From positions 4,650,001 to 4,714,000 of the forward strand of contig NZ_JAMZDZ010000001.1 of the NCBI RefSeq assembly GCF_024172085.1: a stretch of DNA of 64,000 bases, written 5' to 3'. This DNA comes from Hamadaea flava. Its GTDB lineage: Bacteria > Actinomycetota > Actinomycetes > Mycobacteriales > Micromonosporaceae. Positions 25,469 through 33,694 of the stretch are shown piece by piece. Under the pieces are notes generated by a model, which was not told where the DNA came from, searched no databases, and saw nothing but the letters and a program-made list of their open reading frames with translations. How positions within the stretch are numbered: position 1 is the stretch's first letter; the number at the start of each line of letters is the position of its first letter. Both the position numbers and the translations under genes were made by a program.

Positions 25469-26713
25469 CTATTGCCCGGTTTTATCGGGGATGAGGTATT
25501 CGGGGTTGTCGGTGATGAAGTCCCCGAGCCGGTCGTCCGACGCCGCCTTGAACATGTCCTTCGTGCCCTGGGTGATGCCCTCGCCGCTGCCGAAGTCGGA
25601 CTTGGCGTAGGTGCCGGCGTTCGTCTTGAGCGCGATGAGGTCGGACCCGGCGAGCGACTTGAGCGTGAAGATGAAGTCGTCGAGCGGTACGCCGTTGGTG
25701 TCCATCTTCAGCGAGGCGCCCGCCGCCTTGATCAGCTCACTCAGCTTGAGCGGGTTGGTGATGACACCGGCGCTGGTGGCCTTCTTCGCCATCGACTTCA
25801 GCAGCTGCTGCTGGTGCTTCTGGCGGTCGTAGTCGCTGTTCGCCAGGCCGTAGCGCTGCCGGGAGAAGTCCAGCGCCTCCCAGGCGGCCATGTTGCGGCA
25901 CCCCGCCTTGTGGATCCAGCTGTTCGAGAGCTTGTGGTCGCCGTTGTAGCTGTAGTACTGCGGCTCGCCCTTCTTGTTCTTGATGTAGTGACTGGACCAG
26001 GTGTCCTTCTCCACGCACATGTAGACGCCGCCCATCGCCTGGATGACGTTCTTGAAGCCGTTGAAGTCGATCACCACGACGCCGTCGAACTTCAGGCCGG
26101 TGAGCTGCTCGACGGTCTTCTTCATCAGACCGGCGCCGCCCTGCCAGCCCTGGCCGCGCTGCGAGCCGAAGTAGTACGCGGCGTTGATCTTGTCGTGTGC
26201 GGTGCCGTTGTAGTTGGCCTTCTTCCAGCTCGGAATGGCCACTTCGGCGTCACGCGGGATCGAGATCAGGTACGCCTGGTCGTGCGTCGCCGGGATGTGC
26301 AGGATGATGATCGTGTCGGCGCGGGACGTGTTCGCGGCCCAGCCGTCGCGGGTGTCGAGACCGAGCATCAGGATGTCGATCGGGCCCTTCAGCGCCGTCC
26401 GCGCGTCCTGCTTCTCGACCTTCGCCCCGTCCTCGGACACCGTGCCGGTCTCGATCGAGCTGGTCAGGTCGCCCATCAGGGACTTCGCCACGGCTACGCC
26501 GCCGAAGCCGACCAGGGTGACGACCGCGCCCAGCACCAGGATCAGCTTGGTCCAGAGCGGGCTGCGGACCTTTTTCTTCTTCTTCGGCTTCAGGTTGTGA
26601 CCGCCGGACCGGCCGCCGCGCGAGTCCTGGTCGGGGGAGCCGTAACCATAGGGGTCGTCGTCGGGATAACCACTCCCCGCCGACGAGCGCCGGCTGCTGG
26701 TCTTCGACGGCAT
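25469..26713 (-). CDS. LCP family cell-wall ligase, copy 2
   Basis: A 414-residue paralogue of the neighbouring LCP genes. The cytoplasmic N-terminus (about 60 residues) is Ser/Gly/Tyr-rich and ends in a Lys run (NLKPKKKKKVRS) just before the membrane segment (LILVLGAVVTLVGFGGVAVA). The LCP core is intact: SRADTIIILHIP, YLISIPRDAEVAIP, DKINAAYYFGSQ, SRQRYGLANSDYDRQKHQQQ. An extra loop (EKDTWSSHYIKNKKGEPQYY) widens the domain compared with copy 1. An AGGGGAG ribosome-binding site precedes the ATG at 26713. Confidence 0.92.
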   Translation of the reverse strand: MPSKTSSRRSSAGSGYPDDDPYGYGSPDQDSRGGRSGGHNLKPKKKKKVRSPLWTKLILVLGAVVTLVGFGGVAVAKSLMGDLTSSIETGTVSEDGAKVEKQDARTALKGPIDILMLGLDTRDGWAANTSRADTIIILHIPATHDQAYLISIPRDAEVAIPSWKKANYNGTAHDKINAAYYFGSQRGQGWQGGAGLMKKTVEQLTGLKFDGVVVIDFNGFKNVIQAMGGVYMCVEKDTWSSHYIKNKKGEPQYYSYNGDHKLSNSWIHKAGCRNMAAWEALDFSRQRYGLANSDYDRQKHQQQLLKSMAKKATSAGVITNPLKLSELIKAAGASLKMDTNGVPLDDFIFTLKSLAGSDLIALKTNAGTYAKSDFGSGEGITQGTKDMFKAASDDRLGDFITDNPEYLIPDKTGQ

Positions 26714-26891
26714 GCGACTCCCCTAGCTTCGGTTGTTCTCGTGGCCGGGCCCCGAGGCCACTGGCCGATCACCATAGACAAGCTGTATTACGGTTCGCCA
26801 CCCCATGAGGATCGATATGGGGCGGCTTACGGCAGTTGCCCAAAAAGTCGCGCCGTTCGGCCGAGTCCGCCTTGATGCCCGCTGAACACTT

Positions 26892-28160
26892 TCAGGAAGC
26901 AGACGGGGAGCTTGTCGCATTCGCCTTCACGTACGCATCGAGCTTGTCCTTGGCCATCGCGTCGTAGAGGGCGAGCGCCTTCGTCTTGTCGGAGACCACG
27001 ACGCTTTCGCCGTCACGCATCGCGCTGCCCAGGTTGGGGCTGGTGAGGAAGGTCAGCTTGTCGCTGCTCATGCTGCGGAACTGCAACACCATGTCGGTCA
27101 ACGCGAAGTCCTTGTCCACCGTCACGGCCTTGGTCAGCGTCTGGAGGAAGGCGTTCAGCTTCCCGGGGTTGGCCATCACGCCGGCACTGGTCGCCTTGTC
27201 CAGCATCGCCTTCAGCAGCGCCTGCTGGTGGCGCATGCGGGCGAAGTCGCCGTCCGGGAACTGCTTGCGCTGCCGCACGTAGTCCAGCGCCTCGGCCCCG
27301 TTGAAGTGCCGGTTGCCCTTCTCGAACGTCCGGAACGGCTTGTGGATCGACTTGATCGTCCGGTCGACCTTCATGTCGACGCCGCCGAGCGCGTCCACGA
27401 CCTCCTTGAGGCCGCCGAAGTCGATCGAGACCACGTGGTCGATGCGCACTCCGGAGTAGTTCTCCACCGTCTGAACGGCCATCGGCAGTCCACCCCACGC
27501 GAACGAGGCGTTGATCTTCGCGTACGTGTCGCCGTATTGCGCGCCGGGCGTCTTCGGGATGTAGACGTAGAGGTCACGCGGGATGGACACCAGGTACGCG
27601 TGCTGGTGGTCGGCCGAGACGTGGACGATCACGATCGTGTCGGCGCGCCAAGAACTGGCCTGCGACATGTCGGTGTCCGGGTCCCGGGAGTCGCTGCCCA
27701 CGAGCAGGATGTTCATCGCGCCGTCGACCGTCTTCAGCGGACGGTCGCCGACGATCGAGGAGAACGGGTCGGTCTTCTGCAGCTTGCTGTTGAGGTTGAC
27801 CCCGTAGAGCCACACGCCGCCGCCGATCAGCAGGGCGAGGACGAGCCCGAGACCGCCCAGGACCAGGGCGATCCGACCCCAGCGCGGCTGGACCTTGCGC
27901 TTCGGCTGGCCGTAGGTCCCGCCGCCGCCCCCGGCCGGGGGACGGGCGGACCCGCCGGCGCCGCTGCCGCGACCCTCGCCCGGCCGGCTCGACCCGGACC
28001 GGTAGGAGCCGCGCGAGGAGCCCGACCGACCTCCGGACACGCTCGCCCGGCCGCTCGTGCGGCCACCGTCGCGGGAACCCTCGGGCGGGGTGGCCCCGTC
28101 ACCGTCGTCGCCGTTCGGCTTGCGAGGGCGGCCGTAGACACCGCCGGAAGAGTTCGCCAT
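26892..28160 (-). CDS. LCP family cell-wall ligase, copy 3
   Basis: A 422-residue paralogue with the longest cytoplasmic part: about 110 residues rich in Gly, Ser, Arg and Pro and presumably disordered, then a membrane segment (IALVLGGLGLVLALLIGGGVWL). The LCP core is intact: RADTIVIVHVSAD, YLVSIPRDLYVYIP, KINASFAWGG, VRQRKQFPDGDFARMRHQQA. The ATG at 28160 lies six bases after a TACCCT box, which fixes it over the longer open frame. It begins the three-gene LCP run. Confidence 0.92.
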   Translation of the reverse strand: MANSSGGVYGRPRKPNGDDGDGATPPEGSRDGGRTSGRASVSGGRSGSSRGSYRSGSSRPGEGRGSGAGGSARPPAGGGGGTYGQPKRKVQPRWGRIALVLGGLGLVLALLIGGGVWLYGVNLNSKLQKTDPFSSIVGDRPLKTVDGAMNILLVGSDSRDPDTDMSQASSWRADTIVIVHVSADHQHAYLVSIPRDLYVYIPKTPGAQYGDTYAKINASFAWGGLPMAVQTVENYSGVRIDHVVSIDFGGLKEVVDALGGVDMKVDRTIKSIHKPFRTFEKGNRHFNGAEALDYVRQRKQFPDGDFARMRHQQALLKAMLDKATSAGVMANPGKLNAFLQTLTKAVTVDKDFALTDMVLQFRSMSSDKLTFLTSPNLGSAMRDGESVVVSDKTKALALYDAMAKDKLDAYVKANATSSPSAS

Positions 28161-28166
28161 GCCCCC

Positions 28167-28172
28167 AGGGTA
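28167..28172 (-). promoter_or_regulatory. -10 box (TACCCT) of LCP gene 3
   Basis: TACCCT on the minus strand, six bases before the ATG at 28160; leaderless spacing. Confidence 0.5.
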
Positions 28173-28243
28173 CGTACGCGTGCGACACCCAGGCCGGTAG
28201 CGACGCGACCTCGGCACACCTTCTCACCTCGCCGACCAGCGAA

Positions 28244-28280
28244 AAGCCGGGCGGCGGAGAAGATCTCCACCACCCGGCTT
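28244..28280 (-). terminator. Intrinsic terminator of the actP operon
   Basis: AAGCCGGG / CCCGGCTT outer arms enclose an inner GGAGA/TCTCC stem. On the minus strand the stem is followed by a short T run (GGCTTTTCGC). It lies 84 bases past the actP stop and before the LCP 3 promoter. Confidence 0.7.
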
Positions 28281-28363
28281 GACAGCTATCCGACGGTGCC
28301 CAGCCTGCGGCGGCTCCGGCTACGAACACTCCGGAAGGGTGCCGCCGGACGAACTGTCGGCTC

Positions 28364-30010
28364 TCAGTGCGCGCCCGCGCCGGTCAGCGACCGGACCTCC
28401 AGCTCGGCGTACCGGGCGTCGTCGGCCTTCTCACTGGAGAGCATCGTCGCGAGCCAGCCGAAGAAGAACCCGAGCGGGATCGAGATGATGCCGGGGTTCT
28501 GCAACGGGAACCAGGCGAAGTCGGCGTCCGGGAACCAGGACGTCGGCAGGCTGGAGACGACCGGGGAGAAGGCGACGAGCAAGACCGCCGACCCCAGGCC
28601 GCCGTAGATCGCGGCGGTCGCCCCGACGGTGTTGAACCTCTTCCAGAACAGGCTGAAGAGGATCGCCGGGAGGTTGCCCGACGCCGCCACCGCGAAGGCC
28701 AACGCGACGAGGAACGCCACGTTGAGCTTCTGCGCGAAGATCGCCAGGACGATCGAGATCGCCCCGATCACGAACGCGGAACTCCGGGCGACGTTGATCT
28801 CCTGGCGCTCCGTCGCCTCACCGCGGCGCAGCACGTTGGCGTAGAAGTCGTGGGCGACCGACGAGGACGAGGCGAGAGTCAGGCCCGCGACCACCGCGAG
28901 AATGGTCGCGAAGGCCACCGCGGCGATGATCGCGAGCAGCGACGCCCCGCCGACGTCCCCGCCCAGGAACCGCTTGCCCAGGGCCTGCGCGAGCTGAGGC
29001 GCGGCCGTGTTGCCGCCCGGGTCCTGCGCGACGATGTCCTTGCTGCCCACGAGCGCCGCGGCGCCGAAGCCGAGAGCCAGAGTGAGCAGGTAGAACGAGC
29101 CGATGATGCCGATCGCCCAGAGGACGCTCCGGCGCGCCGCCTTCGCGGTGGGCACGGTGTAGAAGCGGATCAAGATGTGCGGCAGACCCGCCGTGCCCAG
29201 CACCAGCGCTAGTCCGAGCGACAACAGATCCATCTTGTTGTAGAAGGTCTGTGTCGGATCACCCGCGACCTCCTTGCCGTACTTCAGGCCCGGCTCCAGG
29301 AACGCCGCGCCCTTGCCGGACTTCTCGGCCGCCGCGCCCAGCAGGTCCGAGAGATTGAACTTGTACGCCGCGAGCACGAGGATCGTCATGAGGATGGCGC
29401 CGCCCATGAGCAGAAACGCCTTGACGATCTGCACGTAGGTCGTGCCCTTCATGCCGCCGACGACCACGTAGACGATCATGAGCGCGCCGACGAGGAGGAT
29501 GGTCGCGACCTTGGCGGTCTCCGCCGACATGCCGAGGAAGGTCTGCCCGGACTTGATGCCCAGCAGCAGCGCGACGAGCGAACCCGCGCCGACCATCTGG
29601 GCGATCAGGTAGAAGACGGAGACGGTCACGGTCGAGACGGCCGCCGCCGACCGCACCGGACGCTGGCGCATCCGGAAGGCGAGCACGTCGGCCATCGTGT
29701 ACCGGCCCGCGTTCCGCAGGAACTCCGCGACCAGCAGCAACGCCACCAACCAGGCGACGAGGAAGCCGATGGAATAGAGGAATCCGTCGTAGCCGCTGAG
29801 GGCGATGATGCCGGCGATGCCGAGGAAGGAGGCGGCGGACATGTAGTCGCCGCCGATCGCCATGCCGTTCTGGAACGCCGAGAACGACCGGCCGCCCGCG
29901 TAGAAGTCGGTGGCGGTGCGGGTCTGCCGGCTCGCCCAGATCGTGATCGCCAGGGTCACCGCGACCAGGACCACGAACAGGACGATCGTGAGGGTACGCG
30001 CGTTGGTCAC
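28364..30010 (-). CDS. actP: Cation/acetate symporter (SSS family)
   Basis: A 548-residue sodium:solute symporter with about 13 membrane segments, matching ActP-type acetate permeases. The N-terminal block TATDFYAGGRSFSAFQNGMA and GGDYMSAASFLGIAGIIAL are typical of the acetate branch. The upstream partner of 118 residues (DUF485, YjcH-like) overlaps by four bases, as in the acetate uptake operons of many bacteria. Substrate could also include other short monocarboxylates. Confidence 0.88.
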   Translation of the reverse strand: MTNARTLTIVLFVVLVAVTLAITIWASRQTRTATDFYAGGRSFSAFQNGMAIGGDYMSAASFLGIAGIIALSGYDGFLYSIGFLVAWLVALLLVAEFLRNAGRYTMADVLAFRMRQRPVRSAAAVSTVTVSVFYLIAQMVGAGSLVALLLGIKSGQTFLGMSAETAKVATILLVGALMIVYVVVGGMKGTTYVQIVKAFLLMGGAILMTILVLAAYKFNLSDLLGAAAEKSGKGAAFLEPGLKYGKEVAGDPTQTFYNKMDLLSLGLALVLGTAGLPHILIRFYTVPTAKAARRSVLWAIGIIGSFYLLTLALGFGAAALVGSKDIVAQDPGGNTAAPQLAQALGKRFLGGDVGGASLLAIIAAVAFATILAVVAGLTLASSSSVAHDFYANVLRRGEATERQEINVARSSAFVIGAISIVLAIFAQKLNVAFLVALAFAVAASGNLPAILFSLFWKRFNTVGATAAIYGGLGSAVLLVAFSPVVSSLPTSWFPDADFAWFPLQNPGIISIPLGFFFGWLATMLSSEKADDARYAELEVRSLTGAGAH

Positions 30011-30354
30011 TTCGTCTCCCCCTGGATCTCGGCCTCGACCTGGGTCTTGATGGCCTCCGCGGTGCCGTCCAGCTTGCGGTCGGCGAAGCGGGCGTACAGC
30101 CAGGCGATCAGGAAGGTGGAGAGGAACTGCAGCAGACCGAAGACGAGCGCGACGTTGACGTTGCCGAACAACACCGTGCCCATGAAGTCACGCGCGTACG
30201 CCGAGAGCAGCACGTACAGCGCGTACCAGAGGAAGAAGGCCGCCGTCATCGGGAAGATGAACCGGCGCAGCGTACGCCGCAGCCCGCTGAACTCGGGCGT
30301 CTGCTGGGCGCGCTCGTAGGGACTCTCATCGAGATGAGGTGGAGCCGTGGTCAT
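30007..30354 (-). CDS. DUF485 membrane protein (YjcH-like partner of ActP)
   Basis: A 115-residue membrane protein with two hydrophobic segments (FFLWYALYVLLSAYA and VALVFGLLQFLSTFLIAWLY) and a charged C-terminus. The family is regularly encoded beside acetate symporters; its exact role is not settled. I use the ATG at 30354; a GTG at 30363 would add three residues. The stop overlaps the actP start. Confidence 0.85.
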   Translation of the reverse strand: MTTAPPHLDESPYERAQQTPEFSGLRRTLRRFIFPMTAAFFLWYALYVLLSAYARDFMGTVLFGNVNVALVFGLLQFLSTFLIAWLYARFADRKLDGTAEAIKTQVEAEIQGETK

Positions 30355-30491
30355 TCCGATCACCGCCTGGGGGAGTGTGTTTGGCGGACCTTAGGGCGGC
30401 CCTTCCCCACGACGGAACGACGAATCTGGCATTGACCGGCGGTTGCGCCGAGCGGTCGCCCGGCTGCGCCGAGTGACCTGCACCACACCGT

Positions 30492-31004
30492 TCACCGCAG
30501 CTCGCGGTACCGCCCCCGGTGATGAAGCAGCGGGTCGGCGGCGGTGCCCAACCGAATCTCGTCGATGGTCGCCGCGACGAGCAACCCCCAGCCGAACGGC
30601 CGCACCTCGCCGACGGAGCACCCGGCGCTGGTCCGATCCGCACCCGGCACCGGGCCGTGCTCGCTCTGCACCCACCAGTCGTCCCGGAACAATCCGCCGG
30701 GCGCGGGCATCAGCCCGGCGAACCGGTCGGCGAGCTGCCGATCACTCGGCCCGAGCAGGGTCAGCACGAACCGGCCGGTGTCCTCGGCCGCCGACCAGAA
30801 CTCCGACTCGTCGTCGACCAGCCCCAGGACGTGGCCGGGATCGCCGTCCGCGATGACAGCCGACGACACGGTGAGCCCTGCCCGGCCCCGGCCCTCGCCG
30901 GCCGTCCACAGGGTCACCGTCGACGCCATCCGGCCGCGCAGTCGGCGTACCGGGGAGCGCAGCGCGTCGGGGGTGGCGAACGGGTCCTCCGAGTGGATGG
31001 TCAC
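30492..31004 (-). CDS. Flavin reductase-like domain protein
   Basis: A 170-residue protein of the flavin reductase/FMN-binding split-barrel family. The N-terminal part VRRLRGRMASTVTLWTAGE and LTVSSAVIADGDPGHVLGLV gives the split-barrel core, and RFVLTLLGPSDRQLADRFAG follows. Such proteins use NAD(P)H to reduce FMN/FAD, often for a partner monooxygenase, but none is adjacent. GTG at 31004 is chosen from the family N-terminus; the frame is open further upstream. Confidence 0.75.
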   Translation of the reverse strand: MTIHSEDPFATPDALRSPVRRLRGRMASTVTLWTAGEGRGRAGLTVSSAVIADGDPGHVLGLVDDESEFWSAAEDTGRFVLTLLGPSDRQLADRFAGLMPAPGGLFRDDWWVQSEHGPVPGADRTSAGCSVGEVRPFGWGLLVAATIDEIRLGTAADPLLHHRGRYRELR

Positions 31005-31054
31005 CCGCCCATCTTCCCGCGCCGAACCCTCCCGCCACGCCGCGTCCCGGCTCC

Positions 31055-31128
31055 CGCCGCGTTGATCATGGAGTTGACTGCGGTCTCGACGGCGTGTCGG
31101 CACCGGAAACCCCATGATCAACGCGGCG
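31055..31128. repeat. Perfect 17-base inverted repeat with 40-base spacer
   Basis: Arms CGCCGCGTTGATCATGG at 31055-31071 and its exact complement at 31112-31128. It lies upstream of the flavin reductase gene and downstream of the DUF5666-like gene. The GTTGATCATG word resembles the repeat copies at 48998 and 50132, so it may belong to a dispersed palindromic family. Confidence 0.6.
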
Positions 31129-31158
31129 AAGTGGCCGGCGGCGGCGTGCGTACAAGTG

Positions 31159-31707
31159 CTATTTGGTGGCGGTGATGGTGCCCGCGGTGATGGTGCCGTC
31201 CGAGCCGGTCTGACCCTGGACCGTGACCGAGGCGCCGGCCTTGAGGTCCTTGACCGTGATCGTCGAGGACGACTGCACCTTGGTGCTGTCGCTGACCTTG
31301 ACGGTGACCACCGTGCCGTCGGTCAGCTCGACGTAGACCGTGTTGCCGTCGATCAGCTTGATCTTGCCGGTGGTGGCGTTGCGGGTGGAGTTGCCCGTGC
31401 CCTGCTGGCCGGTGCCGGCGCCCTGCTGGCCGAAGTTGCCGCCGCCCGGGAAGCCGTAGCCGCCGCCGGGGAACCCGTACGCGCCCCGATTGTTGCCGCC
31501 GCCCGGCGTGTTCGCGGTCGCCTCGGTGCCGCCGCCGACCTGGAGGCCGCCGATGAATCCGGCGACGACCAGGACCGCTCCCCCGAGGATGAGGGTGCTG
31601 CGGGTGAGCCAGGGCTTGCGCTCGGCCTTGGCCAGGCCGACGGCGAGGTCGTCGATCGGCGCGCTGGGGTCGTCGATCCCGGTCGCCTGGTCGCTGTGCT
31701 TGCTCAT
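31159..31707 (-). CDS. Membrane-anchored DUF5666-like protein with FPGGG repeats
   Basis: A 182-residue protein: about 35 cytoplasmic residues, one membrane segment (STLILGGAVLVVAGFIGGL), a Gly-rich linker containing FPGGGYGFPGGGNFG, and a C-terminal beta domain (residues about 112-182, GKIKLIDGNTVYVELTDG through SVTVQGQTGSDGTI) resembling DUF5666/OB-like folds. The TAGGAGAAAG site before 31707 sets the start. It is last in the MacAB-like operon, 29 bases after the permease. The linker repeat is shared with the adaptor at 33691 and the lipoprotein at 38419. Confidence 0.75.
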   Translation of the reverse strand: MSKHSDQATGIDDPSAPIDDLAVGLAKAERKPWLTRSTLILGGAVLVVAGFIGGLQVGGGTEATANTPGGGNNRGAYGFPGGGYGFPGGGNFGQQGAGTGQQGTGNSTRNATTGKIKLIDGNTVYVELTDGTVVTVKVSDSTKVQSSSTITVKDLKAGASVTVQGQTGSDGTITAGTITATK

Positions 31708-31736
31708 TAGCGCTTTCTCCTATTAATCCCGCGGCG

Positions 31737-32936
31737 TTACTCGTACCGCAGCGCGTCGATGGGTCGCAGACCGGCCGCCCGGCTGGCGGGGTAGCTGCCG
31801 AAGAACAGTCCGATCGCGACGGACACGCCCAGGGCCAGGAAGACCGAGCTGGGCACGATCACCGGGGTGATGCCGGTGATCTGGAAGTTCGCCCCGATGT
31901 ACGCGCCCGCGACGCCGAGCAGGCCGCCGACCAGGGAGAGCATCGTGGCCTCCAGCAGGAACTGGGTGAGGATGACCCGCCGCGGCGCGCCGAGCGCCTT
32001 GCGGATGCCGATCTCCCGGGTCCGCTCGGTGACCGTGACCATCATGATGTTGGTGATGCCGATGCCGCCGACGATCAGCGAGATGCCGGCGACCGCCCCG
32101 AGCAGGGTGGTGAAGGTCTCCGCCGTCGCCGTACGCGTCTCCAGCAGCTGCGAGGCCGACCGGATCTGGTAAGGCGTGTTCGATGAGTTGGTGACGTGCA
32201 TCTTCGTGTTCAGAATGGACGTCGCCTCGGCCTGCGCCGCGCTCACGGCGTCCGCGCTGACCGCCTCGATGACGATCGAGTTGATCGCGCCGTAGCCGGT
32301 GAGCGCCTTGCGGACGGAGTTGATCGGGGCGATCGCGGTGTCGTCCGGGTCGTTGAACCCGCTCGACCCCTTCTCCTCCAGTACGCCGATCACGGTGAAG
32401 ATCTGGCCGCCGACGCTGACCTGTTTGCCGAGCGGATCCTCCGTGCCGAACAGCTCCTCGGCGGTCGTCGACCCGATGACCAGTACGCGATTCGCGTTGG
32501 TCAGGTCGTCCTCGGTGAACCACTCGCCCTTGGCGATCGTGGAGTTGTTCGCCTGAAGGTAGTCCCGGCTGGTGCCGGTGACGCTCGTGCTGTGGTCCGT
32601 GTCGCCGTAGGTCAGCGTCTGCGATGTGCTCACCACGGGCGAAACGCTCTTGATGTCGGGCGCGGCGTTCTTGTCCTGCAACGCCTCCACGATCGACATC
32701 GTCAGATCGGTGCTGTAGGTGGAGCTGCGTACCGCGCGCCCGCTGCTGACCGTCAGCGTGTTGGTGCCGAGGCTCTGCAGGCTCTCCTCGACCGCGACCT
32801 TCGAGCCGTTGCCGACCGCGACCAGCAGGATCACCGCGCCGACACCGATCAGGATGCCCAGCATCGTCAGGCCGGAGCGCAGCTTGTTCGCCCCGATGCC
32901 GCGCAGGGCGAATTTGAAGATCTCCATCAGGCCCAT
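31737..32936 (-). CDS. MacB-type ABC transporter permease
   Basis: A 399-residue protein with one N-terminal membrane segment, an extracellular MacB-type domain of about 230 residues and a C-terminal FtsX domain with three membrane segments. The motif GGIGITNIMMVTVTERTREI followed by GIRKALGAPRRVILTQFLLE is the FtsX coupling-helix region. Such permeases work with an ATPase and an adaptor to export or sense peptides, drugs or envelope signals. It overlaps the ATPase gene by ten bases. Confidence 0.9.
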   Translation of the reverse strand: MGLMEIFKFALRGIGANKLRSGLTMLGILIGVGAVILLVAVGNGSKVAVEESLQSLGTNTLTVSSGRAVRSSTYSTDLTMSIVEALQDKNAAPDIKSVSPVVSTSQTLTYGDTDHSTSVTGTSRDYLQANNSTIAKGEWFTEDDLTNANRVLVIGSTTAEELFGTEDPLGKQVSVGGQIFTVIGVLEEKGSSGFNDPDDTAIAPINSVRKALTGYGAINSIVIEAVSADAVSAAQAEATSILNTKMHVTNSSNTPYQIRSASQLLETRTATAETFTTLLGAVAGISLIVGGIGITNIMMVTVTERTREIGIRKALGAPRRVILTQFLLEATMLSLVGGLLGVAGAYIGANFQITGITPVIVPSSVFLALGVSVAIGLFFGSYPASRAAGLRPIDALRYE

Positions 32937-33694
32937 GGGGCTGCCTCCTGCACCGCGCGTTGCCGCACGTCGCTGATGATCTCGCCGTCCTTCAACCGGA
33001 TCACCCGGCGGGCGTGGTGCGCGACCTCGTCCTCGTGCGTGATCAGCACGATCGTGCGGCCCTCGCGGTTGATCTCGTCCAGGACGCCCAGGACGTCCGT
33101 CGTCGACTTGCTGTCCAGGTTGCCCGTCGGCTCGTCGGCCAACAGCAACGCGGGCTGGCTCACCAACGCGCGGGCCACGGCCACGCGCTGCTGCTGACCA
33201 CCCGACAACTGGTTCGGGTCATGATCCGCGCGATTGCCCAGACCGACCATCTCCAGCGCCGCCAACGCACGGGTACGCCGCTGGGCCGGCTTGACACCGG
33301 CGTACGCGAGCGGCAGTTCCACATTGGCCAGGGCGCTCGTCCGGGGGATGAGGTTGAAGGCCTGGAACACGAAGCCGATCCGCCGGTTGCGTACGAGGGC
33401 GAGCTGCTGATCGTTGAGCCGGCTGACGTCCACGCCGTCGAGGTGATAGGTCCCCGACGTCGGAATGTCCAGGCAGCCGAGGATGTGCATCAGGGTCGAC
33501 TTGCCGGAGCCGGACGACCCCATGATCGCCACGTAGTCGCCGCGCTCGATGACCAGCGACACCCCGGCCAGCGCGTGCACCGTGGCTTCGCCTTCGCCGT
33601 ACGTCTTGGTCAGGTCGTGCACCTCGATGACGGGCTTGCCGAGCGGGACGTTCCGCAGCCCGTCGAGTACTTGAGTCTGGTCGACGTCGCTCAT
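32927..33694 (-). CDS. MacB/LolD-type ABC transporter ATPase
   Basis: A 255-residue ATP-binding subunit: Walker A GSSGSGKST, Q-loop FVFQAFNLIP, signature LSGGQQQR, Walker B ALLLADEPTGNLD, and the switch histidine in LITHEDEVAHH. It pairs with the permease just downstream. The stop of the adaptor gene overlaps its start by four bases. Confidence 0.95.
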   Translation of the reverse strand: MSDVDQTQVLDGLRNVPLGKPVIEVHDLTKTYGEGEATVHALAGVSLVIERGDYVAIMGSSGSGKSTLMHILGCLDIPTSGTYHLDGVDVSRLNDQQLALVRNRRIGFVFQAFNLIPRTSALANVELPLAYAGVKPAQRRTRALAALEMVGLGNRADHDPNQLSGGQQQRVAVARALVSQPALLLADEPTGNLDSKSTTDVLGVLDEINREGRTIVLITHEDEVAHHARRVIRLKDGEIISDVRQRAVQEAAPWA

